DNA from: Lysobacteraceae bacterium
Lineage (GTDB): Bacteria > Pseudomonadota > Gammaproteobacteria > Xanthomonadales > Rhodanobacteraceae
DNA: 8,224 nucleotides
NCBI GenBank assembly: GCA_018971925.1
Contig: JAGWZT010000073.1
Location: 1-8,224, forward strand
Direction of reading: 5' to 3'
The notes beneath the pieces are model-generated. The model was not told where the DNA came from. It worked only from the letters and a program-made list of their open reading frames with translations, and made no database searches. Within the stretch, counting starts at the first letter, position 1. Every line of letters starts with the position of its first letter. Shown one piece after another: positions 1-5,967 of the stretch. A program made the translations under genes and the position numbers.

Positions 1-1375
1 TGTCGAAGCGAGCCTTCTCAACATTGAGAATCTTGCCCTTCAGCGGCAGGACGGCCTGGGTCTTGCGGTTGCGTCCCTGTTTGGCCGAACCGCCCGCCGA
101 GTCGCCCTCGACCAGAAACAGCTCCGAGAGCGCGGGATCGCGTTCCTGACAGTCTGCCAATTTGCCGGGCAATCCGGCGATGTCGAGCGCACCCTTGCGG
201 CGGGTCAGCTCACGGGCCTTGCGCGCGGCTTCACGGGCGCGGGCCGCGTCAACCACCTTGCCGGCAATGAGCTTGGCGTCGCCGGGGTTCTCCTGCAGGT
301 ATTCCTCGAGCTTGGTGTTGACCGCCTGCTCGACAATGCCCTTCACCTCGGAAGAAACCAGCTTGTCCTTGGTTTGCGACGAAAACTTGGGGTCAGGCAC
401 CTTGACCGACAGAACCGCGATCAACCCTTCACGCATGTCGTCGCCCGACAGAGCGACCTTGGAATTCTTCGCCAATCCCGATTGTTCGATGTAATTGCTG
501 AGCGTTCGCGTCAAAGCGGCGCGCAATCCCGTCAAATGCGCACCACCGTCCTTTTGCGGAATGTTGTTGGTGAAACAGAAGATCGATTCCTGATAGCCGT
601 CGGTCCACTGCATGGCCAATTCGACGGTGGTGTCACCGGATTGGGTGCTGAAGCCAATCGCGTTGGGGTGCAGGGGGGTTTTGAGCTGGGAGAGGTGCTT
701 GACGAAAGCACGAATGCCGCCTTCGTACTGGAACACATCCTTTTTTCCAACCCTCTGATCCTCAAGGGTTATTTTTACGCCAGAATTCAGAAAAGCCAGC
801 TCGCGCAAGCGTTTGGCCAGGATGTCATACTGGAATTCGATATGGGTGAAGGTCCCCGAACTGGGCAGAAACCGCACCGTGGTTCCGCGACGGTCTGCGG
901 GCCCAATCTCGCGCAGCGCGTACAACGGTTCGCCCAGGCGATATTCCTGCCGATATTCCCTGTCGTTGCGGTAGATCGTAAGCCACAGGTGCTCGGACAG
1001 CGCATTGACGACCGAAACACCCACGCCGTGCAGGCCTCCCGAAACCTTGTAGGAGTTGGCGTCAAACTTGCCGCCCGCATGCAGGACGGTCATCACGACC
1101 TCGGCCGTTGAGCGCCCTTCTTCCGGGTGAATATCCACCGGGATGCCGCGGCCGTTATCCACCACACCCACCGTGCCGTCATCGTGAATGGTGACTTCAA
1201 TATGGTCGCAATAGCCCGCCAATGCTTCATCAATGGCGTTGTCCACAACCTCGAAAACCATGTGATGCAGACCCGTGCCGTCATCGGTATCGCCGATGTA
1301 CATGCCGGGACGTTTGCGAACGGCCTCGAGTCCTTTCAGAACTTTGATGCTGCTGGAATCGTAGGTGTCATTCAT
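1..1375 (-). CDS. gyrB: DNA gyrase subunit B, N-terminal 458 codons (partial, runs off left edge)
   Basis: GyrB is the ATPase subunit of type II topoisomerase DNA gyrase; with GyrA it introduces negative supercoils ahead of replication forks. Reading leftward from the ATG at 1375 gives MNDTYDSSSIKVLKGLEAV. The GHKL ATPase site is intact: E42 within EVVDNAIDEALAG (catalytic base position), D73 within DNGRGIP, and the GGLHGVG lid loop near residues 113-119. The transducer domain follows, with SSQTKDKL near residue 340. The TOPRIM domain opens with EGDSAGG, E423 matching E. coli Glu424. The last full codons read KARFD before the window edge, so the metal-binding DxD pair and the C-terminus are outside. 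A GAGG ribosome-binding site lies 6 nt upstream of the ATG (1382-1385), which supports this start. It is the last gene here of the dnaA-dnaN-recF-gyrB series and probably has its own promoter in the 72-bp gap after recF. The frame is uninterrupted. Confidence 0.98.
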   Translation of the reverse strand, partial: MNDTYDSSSIKVLKGLEAVRKRPGMYIGDTDDGTGLHHMVFEVVDNAIDEALAGYCDHIEVTIHDDGTVGVVDNGRGIPVDIHPEEGRSTAEVVMTVLHAGGKFDANSYKVSGGLHGVGVSVVNALSEHLWLTIYRNDREYRQEYRLGEPLYALREIGPADRRGTTVRFLPSSGTFTHIEFQYDILAKRLRELAFLNSGVKITLEDQRVGKKDVFQYEGGIRAFVKHLSQLKTPLHPNAIGFSTQSGDTTVELAMQWTDGYQESIFCFTNNIPQKDGGAHLTGLRAALTRTLSNYIEQSGLAKNSKVALSGDDMREGLIAVLSVKVPDPKFSSQTKDKLVSSEVKGIVEQAVNTKLEEYLQENPGDAKLIAGKVVDAARAREAARKARELTRRKGALDIAGLPGKLADCQERDPALSELFLVEGDSAGGSAKQGRNRKTQAVLPLKGKILNVEKARFD

Positions 1376-1415
1376 GATCGGCCTCAAAAATTGCAATAAG
1401 CAGCGTAAACACACC

Positions 1416-1421
1416 ATTATA
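1416..1421 (-). promoter_or_regulatory. Probable gyrB promoter, -10 element
   Basis: On the minus strand this hexamer is a perfect TATAAT, in the 72-bp gap between the recF stop and the gyrB ATG, about 40 nt upstream of that ATG. Hexamers at spacings of 15-19 bp upstream have no good resemblance to TTGACA, and there is no extended TGn motif. It is therefore a strong -10 without a recognisable -35. Position and orientation fit a gyrB-specific promoter with a roughly 30-nt leader; the promoter function is inferred. Confidence 0.45.
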
Positions 1422-1447
1422 CCCGCGCAGAACCCTTCTCCCTTCGG

Positions 1448-2530
1448 CTATGGATTGAAGCGCTGGCATTCCGCCTGTTCCACGTGGAACAACCTCGTGG
1501 CTGCGTTCATCCGGCTGGAATCCGGCATACGTGTACCCGTCAGCCAGCTCTGGACCGCAGTCTCGTGAAGCCACTGGATCACCAGTGCCGCATGAGGCGC
1601 GTCCAGCTCCGATTCCAAGTCATCGAGACACAACAAAGGATATTCGCCAACGTTGTTTTTGAGCCAACGTGTGAGCGCCAGGGTGCATACCAAGGCCGCG
1701 GCTTTCGCCTGTCCGCGTGACAGGTGCTCGCGCTTGGCCACCCCATCGAACACCATCATCCAGTCGGCCCGATGGGCCCCAACCCGTGTAAAACCCATCT
1801 CGCGGTCACGATCTCGCGTCTCGGCCAACTGCCGGGCCAATCCGTGCTGGGTATCCCAACCGGGACGGTAATCAATTCGAACGTTGCCCAATTCGGGAAC
1901 AAGGACGGCAGCCTCCTGCGCGACGTAAGGTTCCAACCCCGCCAGACAGCGCGCCCGCATGGCGTGTATTTCCTGCGCCAAATACCCAAGATCATGTTCC
2001 CAAGGGGCAAAATCATCGGGGGACGCGCCTTGGCGAAGCAGCGCATTGCGCTGACGCAGCGCTCGGCGCCAAGCTTTCCACAATCCCAGGGAGGCGTGTT
2101 CCACGTGGAACACGCTCCAATCGAGAAATCCCCTGCGCTCCTCGGCGGGACCGAGAATCAGCGCCTGACTTTCTGGACCGAAGTAGACAACGGGACAGGC
2201 CTCGAACAGCGGCGCCAGGGTCGGCAAATCCGCGCCATCAAGACGTCCGATCCACCGATCCTCCGTGCGGGACAGCCCGAGCCGCGTCTTGGGCCTCCGG
2301 CTGCCTTGGATTTCGGCGTAGAGGAGATAACCGTTCGCGCCGTGCCGCTTGGGCGCAGTCCGGCCGCCGGCCCGAAAGGAGCGGCCATGCGAAAGAATGT
2401 AGGCGGCCTCCAGCAATGTAGTCTTGCCGGCGCCATTCGGCCCGATCAGCCAATTGATCCCGGGCCCCGGTGCGAAGCTTACGTGCTCGAAACAACGCAG
2501 ATCGCCCGCCCGCAACAGTTCAATATTCAC
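1448..2530 (-). CDS. recF: DNA replication and repair protein RecF
   Basis: RecF is an SMC/ABC-like ATPase that, with RecO and RecR, loads RecA at single-strand gaps and stalled forks. The 360-aa product has the usual family length. Walker A GPNGAGKT lies at residues 30-37, the ABC signature LSRGQ at 270-274, and Walker B plus D-loop LDDLESELD at about 302-310. The arm region contains the family-typical LDWSVFHVEH (about 136-145) and QRNALLRQ segments. The start is GTG (2528-2530, minus strand), giving MNIELLRAGDLRCFEHV, which aligns with the normal RecF N-terminus; the ribosome-binding site is weak. It lies 37 bp downstream of dnaN in the same direction, as expected of a dnaN-recF operon. 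Its coding sequence carries two perfect parS palindromes, each encoding FHVE, at residues 141-144 and 348-351. The C-terminal tail LFHVEQAECQRFNP keeps the family's terminal strand (E. coli MFTVEKG), so the protein looks complete. Confidence 0.97.
   Translation of the reverse strand: MNIELLRAGDLRCFEHVSFAPGPGINWLIGPNGAGKTTLLEAAYILSHGRSFRAGGRTAPKRHGANGYLLYAEIQGSRRPKTRLGLSRTEDRWIGRLDGADLPTLAPLFEACPVVYFGPESQALILGPAEERRGFLDWSVFHVEHASLGLWKAWRRALRQRNALLRQGASPDDFAPWEHDLGYLAQEIHAMRARCLAGLEPYVAQEAAVLVPELGNVRIDYRPGWDTQHGLARQLAETRDRDREMGFTRVGAHRADWMMVFDGVAKREHLSRGQAKAAALVCTLALTRWLKNNVGEYPLLCLDDLESELDAPHAALVIQWLHETAVQSWLTGTRMPDSSRMNAATRLFHVEQAECQRFNP
1476..1491. promoter_or_regulatory. parS: parS centromere-like site inside the 3' end of recF
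   Basis: The sequence TGTTCCACGTGGAACA is a perfect 16-bp palindrome. It matches the widespread chromosomal parS consensus TGTTNCACGTGNAACA, to which ParB binds and from which it spreads in origin segregation. It lies within recF codons for LFHVEQ (residues 347-352), about 3.7 kb from the dnaA start. An identical 16-mer occurs at 2097-2112 and no third copy was found in the window. The sequence match is direct; ParB binding is inferred from family knowledge. Confidence 0.88.
2094..2115. promoter_or_regulatory. parS: parS centromere-like site inside the middle of recF (22-bp palindrome)
   Basis: The core TGTTCCACGTGGAACA at 2097-2112 equals the copy at 1476-1491. Here the symmetry extends by GCG on the left and CGC on the right, giving a perfect 22-bp palindrome. 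It encodes VFHVEH (RecF residues 140-145), a segment conserved in the RecF family. The two sites are 621 bp apart, both in the same codon phase, about 3.1 and 3.7 kb from the dnaA start. This origin-proximal position is typical of chromosomal parS clusters. ParB binding itself is inferred. Confidence 0.9.
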
Positions 2531-2567
2531 GGCGTCGTTCCGCGTGCGGGCCGCCGGAGCGACCGCG

Positions 2568-3668
2568 TTACAGCCGCAACGGCATCACCACGTGTTGCGC
2601 TTCCTGGCTCGACACGCCACGCAGCAGACAACTTGATTGGGCGTCGCGCAACTGAAGTTGCACGGTCGCCTCGTCCAGGGCCCCCAATGCTTCGAGCAGG
2701 TAACCGACGTTGAAACCGATCGCGACGTCGCCGACCTTGGTATCTGCCTCGATCTCCTCGAAGGCCTCTTCCTGCTCGGGATTATGGGCGATGATGCGGA
2801 GGCAACCAGGAGCCACTTCGAGACGAACCCCGCGATACTTCTCGTTGGAAAGAATCGCTGCGCGCTGCAGCGCATTGCGGAGCCCTTCGCGATCGACTTT
2901 CACGATCTTGTCGGCACCCAAGGGCACGACGGCTTCGTAATCCGGAAAACGGCCATCGATCAACTTGGACGTGAACACCACATCCGAGCGGCGAACCCGC
3001 AGGTGGTTGCTGGAAAATTCGATTTCCACCAAGTCATCAGCGCTCTCGAACAAGCCTTGCAGCTCCACCACGCCCTTGCGGGGAATGATCAGCTGCCGGG
3101 TACTGCCGGCCGGCTTGTCCAAGGTTGTCTGGGCCATCGCCATACGATGTCCGTCGGTGGCCACGCAACGCAGCTCGGCGCCGCGCAGATCCAGCAGCAA
3201 CCCGTTCAGGTAGTAGCGGACGTCCTGGTTGGCCATCGCGAAGGATGTGCGCTCCATCAGGCGCCGCAAGGTTCCTTCGGGCAGGGAAACCTTGTCGGTG
3301 ACCTCGATTTCATCATTGTTGGGAAATTCCTCAGCGGGCAGCGTCGCCAACGTGTAGCGGCTGCGGCCTGCGTGCATCACCACGCGATCGCCCTTGACCT
3401 GGACATCCACGTTCACACCGTCGGGAAGAGCCCGAACCAGATCGAACCACTTCCGCGCCGGAATCGTGGTCTCGCCGGCCTCCTTCATCTCCACGATCGC
3501 GCTGGCACGCATTTCGACTTCGAGATCCGTTCCCGTAAGCGAAAGACGGTCCTCCTTGACCTGCACCAGCAAGTGGGCAAGAACGGGCAGGGTTTGCCTG
3601 CGCTCGACCACGCCGACGACCTGTTGCATGGGTTTGAGCAAGGTTTCCCGCTGAGTGCTGAAGCGCAT
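2568..3668 (-). CDS. dnaN: DNA polymerase III subunit beta (sliding clamp)
   Basis: DnaN forms the ring-shaped homodimeric clamp that tethers Pol III and other polymerases and repair proteins to DNA. The product is 366 aa, exactly the E. coli length, starting MRFSTQRETLLKPMQQVVGVVERRQ. Three clamp folds of about 120 residues each can be followed. VRYYLNGLLLDL near residues 150-160 opens the second, and SNEKYRGVRLEV near 270-280 lies in the third. The C-terminus VVMPLRL matches the E. coli end MPMRL, whose last residues help form the peptide-binding cleft for clamp clients. The ATG at 3666-3668 has a GGGGA ribosome-binding site 6 nt upstream (3675-3679). It lies 208 bp downstream of dnaA, behind a terminator-like hairpin, so it probably uses its own promoter, and 37 bp upstream of recF, with which it is likely co-transcribed. 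No anomalies seen. Confidence 0.98.
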   Translation of the reverse strand: MRFSTQRETLLKPMQQVVGVVERRQTLPVLAHLLVQVKEDRLSLTGTDLEVEMRASAIVEMKEAGETTIPARKWFDLVRALPDGVNVDVQVKGDRVVMHAGRSRYTLATLPAEEFPNNDEIEVTDKVSLPEGTLRRLMERTSFAMANQDVRYYLNGLLLDLRGAELRCVATDGHRMAMAQTTLDKPAGSTRQLIIPRKGVVELQGLFESADDLVEIEFSSNHLRVRRSDVVFTSKLIDGRFPDYEAVVPLGADKIVKVDREGLRNALQRAAILSNEKYRGVRLEVAPGCLRIIAHNPEQEEAFEEIEADTKVGDVAIGFNVGYLLEALGALDEATVQLQLRDAQSSCLLRGVSSQEAQHVVMPLRL

Positions 3669-3756
3669 GATTGGTCCCCGAGACGGTTATCTTCAACTGG
3701 ATTTACTTGTAAACAAGCTGGTAGAAGCAGGCAGGGTTGATAACTGCTGTTTCGTA

Positions 3757-3786
3757 ATTAAACTTTATTAATCAATATCTTGAAAA
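3757..3786 (-). promoter_or_regulatory. Possible dnaN promoter in AT-rich block
   Basis: On the minus strand a TTTAAT hexamer (3757-3762, 5 of 6 to TATAAT) lies 18 bp downstream of TTTTCA (3781-3786, 4 of 6 to TTGACA). It is just after the dnaA terminator and about 90 nt before the dnaN ATG. A separate dnaN promoter makes sense if dnaA transcripts end upstream. AT-rich DNA gives such matches by chance, so confidence is low. Confidence 0.25.
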
Positions 3787-3810
3787 ACAAAAGCTGCAAA
3801 GCGGCAGCTT
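3783..3810 (-). terminator. Rho-independent terminator downstream of dnaA
   Basis: Read on the minus strand, a perfect 7-bp stem AAGCTGC / GCAGCTT encloses a 6-nt loop (3791-3810). It is followed at once by the T-rich tract TTTTGTTTTT (ending at 3783). This is the standard intrinsic terminator form. It starts about 66 nt past the dnaA stop codon and before dnaN, so it should end, or at least attenuate, dnaA transcription ahead of dnaN. The stem is moderately GC-rich, so termination may be partial. Confidence 0.7.
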
Positions 3811-3829
3811 GCGTTTCCGGTGTATGGAT

Positions 3830-3838
3830 TGTGGATGT
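3830..3838 (-). promoter_or_regulatory. DnaA-box-like 9-mer (ACATCCACA)
   Basis: The minus-strand 9-mer ACATCCACA matches the DnaA-box consensus TTATCCACA in 7 of 9 positions, with the ATCCACA core intact. It faces the TTGTCCACA element 26 bp away, next to the dnaA stop codon. It is a weak match on its own, and the call rests on its position in the candidate origin. Confidence 0.3.
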
Positions 3839-3864
3839 TTTGTCGATGCGCAGCCATCCCGATT

Positions 3865-3873
3865 TTGTCCACA
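3865..3873 (+). promoter_or_regulatory. DnaA-box-like 9-mer (TTGTCCACA)
   Basis: TTGTCCACA differs from the consensus DnaA box TTATCCACA only at position 3. It lies 3 bp beyond the dnaA stop codon in the dnaA-dnaN spacer, with an AT-rich block about 80 bp further on. The same 9-mer also occurs inside gyrB coding sequence (1239-1247), so the motif alone is not diagnostic; location is the main support. Confidence 0.4.
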
Positions 3874-3876
3874 AGT

Positions 3877-5196
3877 TTACCCGGTCAATATCCGGATCAA
3901 TTTGTCCCAATCCTGACGCAACCGCATGTCGGTGTCGCAGAGGCTGCGGATCTTCTTGCACGCATGCATGACCGTGGTGTGGTCTTTGCCGCCGAAGGCC
4001 TCGCCGATTTCAGGCAAGCTATGTTCGGTCAATTCCTTGGCCAGCGCCATCGCAATCTGCCGCGGGCGCGCGAGTGAGCGCACCCGGCGTTGCGAAAGAA
4101 GGTCGGAAAGGCGCAATTGGTAGTAATCGGCCACCGTTTTCTGGATGTTCTGGATGGTGATGGCGCGAGCGTGCACGTTGAACAGGTCGCGGAGGGTTTC
4201 CTGCACCAGTTCCATCGTGATACCGCGCCCCGACAGGTTCGCTTGCGCGGCGACGGTATTGAGTGCGCCCTCGAGCTCACGCACGTTCGAGCGGATCCGG
4301 CGGGCCAGCAATAGCGCCACATCGCCCGGCAGCGGGATGCCACGGGTCTGTGCCTTCTCGAGCAGGATCGCGGCGCGGGTCTCGAAATCGGGTGGTTCGA
4401 TCGCGACGGAAAGCCCCCAGCCGAGACGCGATTTCAACCGCAGCTCCAGGTTGTCCACTTCCTTCGGATAGCGATCGCAGGTCAGGATGATTTGCTGGCG
4501 CGACTCGTACAGGGTGTTGAAGGTGTGGAAGAACTCTTCCTGAGTCGCGTCCTTGCCCGCGAAGAACTGGATGTCGTCGATCAGCAGCGCGTCGACCGAC
4601 CGGAAGCGGTGCTTGAAATCATCCATGTTCTTGTTGCGCAGCGCCGTGATCATCATTTCGGTGAAGCGCTCGGAATGCACGTACAGCAACTTCATCGACG
4701 GGTTGTGCTTCAGCATCAGGTTGCCCGCGGCCTGCATCAGGTGGGTCTTGCCGAGGCCTGTGCCGCCGTACAACAGCAACGGATTGTAGGCACGCCCCGG
4801 ATTCTGGGCCACCTGCATCGCGGCGGCCTTGCCGAGCTGGTTGGATTTGCCTTCGACGAAGTTGTCGAAGATGTAGTGGGGGTCGATGTTGTGTTGCCGG
4901 GCATGGGCCGGGGCGCCCGGCACGGAAGTCGGCACGACCGGCGATCGGGTCGCGGGTGTGAGCGAGCCCACTTCGAGCTTCAGGGGGACCGGGTGGCCCG
5001 CCAGCGCGGACAGCGTGCCCTCGATGCGCGCCAGATATTCGTTGCGCACGAATTCCAGCGTGTAGCTGTTCGGAGCCAGCAGCCGCAGGGTGCCGTCGTC
5101 GTAACGCGCCTGCAGCGGCTGCAACCAGGTGTGCAGCACGCCCGGCTCGATTTCACCCTCGAGTCTGGCGAGGCAACGTTGCCAAAGATCGCTCAT
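3877..5196 (-). CDS. dnaA: Chromosomal replication initiator protein DnaA
   Basis: DnaA is the AAA+ ATPase that binds DnaA boxes at oriC, melts the origin and recruits the DnaB helicase. From the ATG at 5194-5196 the product is 439 aa, starting MSDLWQRCLARLEGEIEPG, which matches the family's domain I. The frame stays open upstream to an ATG at 5253, but those 19 extra residues lack resemblance to DnaA, so I reject that start. Domain II is a short linker (about 80-103). The AAA+ core has Walker A GGTGLGKT (144-151), Walker B LLIDDIQ (204-210), sensor I ILTCDR (237-242), the arginine-finger region LKSRLGWGL (254-262) and sensor II around RSNVRELEGAL (302-312). C-terminal domain IV carries the DNA-binding signature GGKDHTTVMHACKKI (402-416). 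It is divergent from rpmH across a 215-bp spacer and is followed by a terminator-like hairpin. Confidence 0.98.
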   Translation of the reverse strand: MSDLWQRCLARLEGEIEPGVLHTWLQPLQARYDDGTLRLLAPNSYTLEFVRNEYLARIEGTLSALAGHPVPLKLEVGSLTPATRSPVVPTSVPGAPAHARQHNIDPHYIFDNFVEGKSNQLGKAAAMQVAQNPGRAYNPLLLYGGTGLGKTHLMQAAGNLMLKHNPSMKLLYVHSERFTEMMITALRNKNMDDFKHRFRSVDALLIDDIQFFAGKDATQEEFFHTFNTLYESRQQIILTCDRYPKEVDNLELRLKSRLGWGLSVAIEPPDFETRAAILLEKAQTRGIPLPGDVALLLARRIRSNVRELEGALNTVAAQANLSGRGITMELVQETLRDLFNVHARAITIQNIQKTVADYYQLRLSDLLSQRRVRSLARPRQIAMALAKELTEHSLPEIGEAFGGKDHTTVMHACKKIRSLCDTDMRLRQDWDKLIRILTG

Positions 5197-5411
5197 GGAA
5201 TCCCGCGCAAAACCATCACGAACGCCAGCGTGCAACCACACGCGGCAGAACAAGGGAGTCTATCAGGCTGCCACGAGCCTGCGAACGCGGCCCAGCGCCG
5301 TCTCAAATCTCCCTGCGTTCGGTTGACGGGAAACCACGTTCAACCCTACAATCCACAGTCTTTTTCCATGCCTGACCCGCCTTGCGCGGGCGCCCCGCTG
5401 CGGAGTCACCC
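5197..5411. promoter_or_regulatory. Divergent dnaA/rpmH intergenic region
   Basis: This 215-bp spacer separates the two transcription blocks, so it must hold the promoters for dnaA (leftward) and rpmH (rightward). The rpmH promoter is clear. I could not find a convincing dnaA promoter: GATAGACT on the minus strand near 5247-5254 is the best -10-like string and lacks a well-spaced -35. One 9-mer, CAATCCACA at 5349-5357, keeps the ATCCACA core of a DnaA box (7 of 9) and overlaps the end of the rpmH -10. Apart from the last 90 bp it is GC-rich, with no AT-rich unwinding block. No small gene or hairpin terminator stands out. Confidence 0.6.
5323..5352 (+). promoter_or_regulatory. Sigma-70 promoter of rpmH-rnpA
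   Basis: TTGACG (5323-5328, 5 of 6 to the -35 consensus) and TACAAT (5347-5352, 5 of 6 to the -10 consensus) are separated by 18 bp. They point at rpmH and predict a start near 5359 with a leader of about 50 nt. It is the best full promoter in the window, as expected for a ribosomal protein operon. A DnaA-box-like 9-mer begins inside the -10 element, which could let DnaA bind here; that is inference only. Confidence 0.7.
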
Positions 5412-5546
5412 ATGAAACGCACCTATCAGCCCAGCGTGCTCAAGCGCGCACGCACCCACGGTTTCCGCGCGCGCATGAAAACTGCCGACGGCCGCAAGGT
5501 ACTGTCCGCGCGCCGCGCCAAGGGTCGCAAGCGCCTGATCCCGTAA
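5412..5546 (+). CDS. rpmH: 50S ribosomal protein L34
   Basis: L34 is a very small, strongly basic protein of the large ribosomal subunit. The 44-aa product starts MKRTYQPSVLKRARTHGFRA, continues with RMKTADGRKV and ends RRAKGRKRLIP. This aligns along its whole length with E. coli L34 (46 aa; MKRTFQPSVLKR start, RRRAKGR near the end). The ATG at 5412 has a GGAG ribosome-binding site 6 nt upstream (5402-5405). A sigma-70 promoter lies about 60 bp before the start. It is the first gene of the rightward block and is followed 10 bp later by rnpA, with which it is almost certainly co-transcribed. It is divergent from dnaA, an arrangement also known from Pseudomonas. Confidence 0.97.
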   Translation: MKRTYQPSVLKRARTHGFRARMKTADGRKVLSARRAKGRKRLIP

Positions 5547-5556
5547 GCGTGTCGGC

Positions 5557-5928
5557 ATGGCCGGCTTGCCGCCCGCCGCGCGGCTGCGCCGTGCTTCCGA
5601 CTTCGCCGCGTTGCGGCATGCCGAGCGCTGGCAGGGACGGCACTTTCTGTTGCGTTGGCGCACAACTTCGGAAGGAAACGCGCGGTTGGGTCTTGCAGTC
5701 TCGCGCAAGGTAAGCAAGCGCGCGGTCGAGCGCAACCGGATCAAGCGCGTGATCCGCGAATCGTTCCGGGCCGAGCGCGAAGGATTGCCGGCGCTGGATA
5801 TCCTGGTCATCCCGCGTACTTCGGCGGCCGGCACTCCGAACCCCGTGCTGTTCGCCGATCTCGGGCTTGCCTGGCGCAAGCTCAAAACATTGAAGCCAAC
5901 GCCCGCACCCGGCACAATCGGCGGCTGA
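5557..5928 (+). CDS. rnpA: Ribonuclease P protein component
   Basis: RnpA is the basic protein subunit of RNase P; it helps the catalytic RNA bind and cleave the 5' leader of precursor tRNAs. The product is 123 aa, the usual family size, and rich in Arg and Lys. The diagnostic RNR motif lies in KRAVERNRIKRVIRESFR (54-71). Before it is the LRRASDFAAL segment (10-19), which matches the conserved LRxxxxF start of the fold, then ARLGLAVSRKVSKRA. After it, LPALDILVIPR fits the family's next strand. The ATG at 5557 lies only 10 bp after the rpmH stop and has no clear Shine-Dalgarno sequence, so translation may be coupled to rpmH. The C-terminal tail after KLKTLK is Pro/Gly-rich and not informative. 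The yidD gene that often overlaps the rnpA end is absent here. Confidence 0.95.
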   Translation: MAGLPPAARLRRASDFAALRHAERWQGRHFLLRWRTTSEGNARLGLAVSRKVSKRAVERNRIKRVIRESFRAEREGLPALDILVIPRTSAAGTPNPVLFADLGLAWRKLKTLKPTPAPGTIGG

Positions 5929-5967
5929 CTTGCTCCGGCCCGCAGCGCCCCAGCCCGAGTTTCCCCA

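Larger units (their letters stand above)
3669..3876. other. dnaA-dnaN intergenic region, candidate oriC or part of it
   Basis: This 208-bp spacer is the longest AT-rich stretch in an otherwise GC-rich window; 3745-3790 is almost free of G and C. Next to the dnaA stop are a TTGTCCACA 9-mer (8 of 9 to the TTATCCACA DnaA box) and an ACATCCACA 9-mer in the opposite orientation. A weaker 7-of-9 match, TTATCAACC on the minus strand, lies at 3735-3743. An easily melted block beside DnaA-box-like sites between dnaA and dnaN is a known origin arrangement in several bacteria. The boxes are few and imperfect, so the call is tentative; the divergent dnaA-rpmH spacer is the alternative. A terminator and a possible dnaN promoter share the region. 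Confidence 0.45.

Noticed and set aside
1239..1247. TTGTCCACA DnaA-box-like site in gyrB (and TTATCCACC at about 1156-1164)
   Set aside because: These lie in codons for the conserved VVDNA and VVDNG motifs of GyrB, so they are explained by protein coding; there is no AT-rich block nearby.
1724..2713. A 329-codon plus-strand open frame opposite recF
   Set aside because: Its repeats of FHVEH-like text come from the palindromic parS, which reads the same on both strands. Nothing else in it looks like a protein.
3706..3717. Small inverted repeat CTTGTAAACAAG upstream of dnaN
   Set aside because: Five-base arms with a 2-base centre are too short to distinguish from chance. It might be an operator, but nothing else supports that.
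2637..3740. A 367-codon plus-strand open frame covering dnaN
   Set aside because: It is the shadow of dnaN; the translation has no recognisable domain and no ribosome-binding site stands out.
5197..5253. Longer DnaA starting at the ATG at 5253 (19 extra residues)
   Set aside because: The extra MFCRVWLHAGVRDGFARDS has no counterpart in DnaA, whereas the ATG at 5196 gives the conserved MSxLWQxCLxRLE start.
4492..5415. A 307-codon plus-strand open frame opposite dnaA
   Set aside because: It is a GC-driven shadow; it runs across the dnaA-rpmH promoter region and has no family features.
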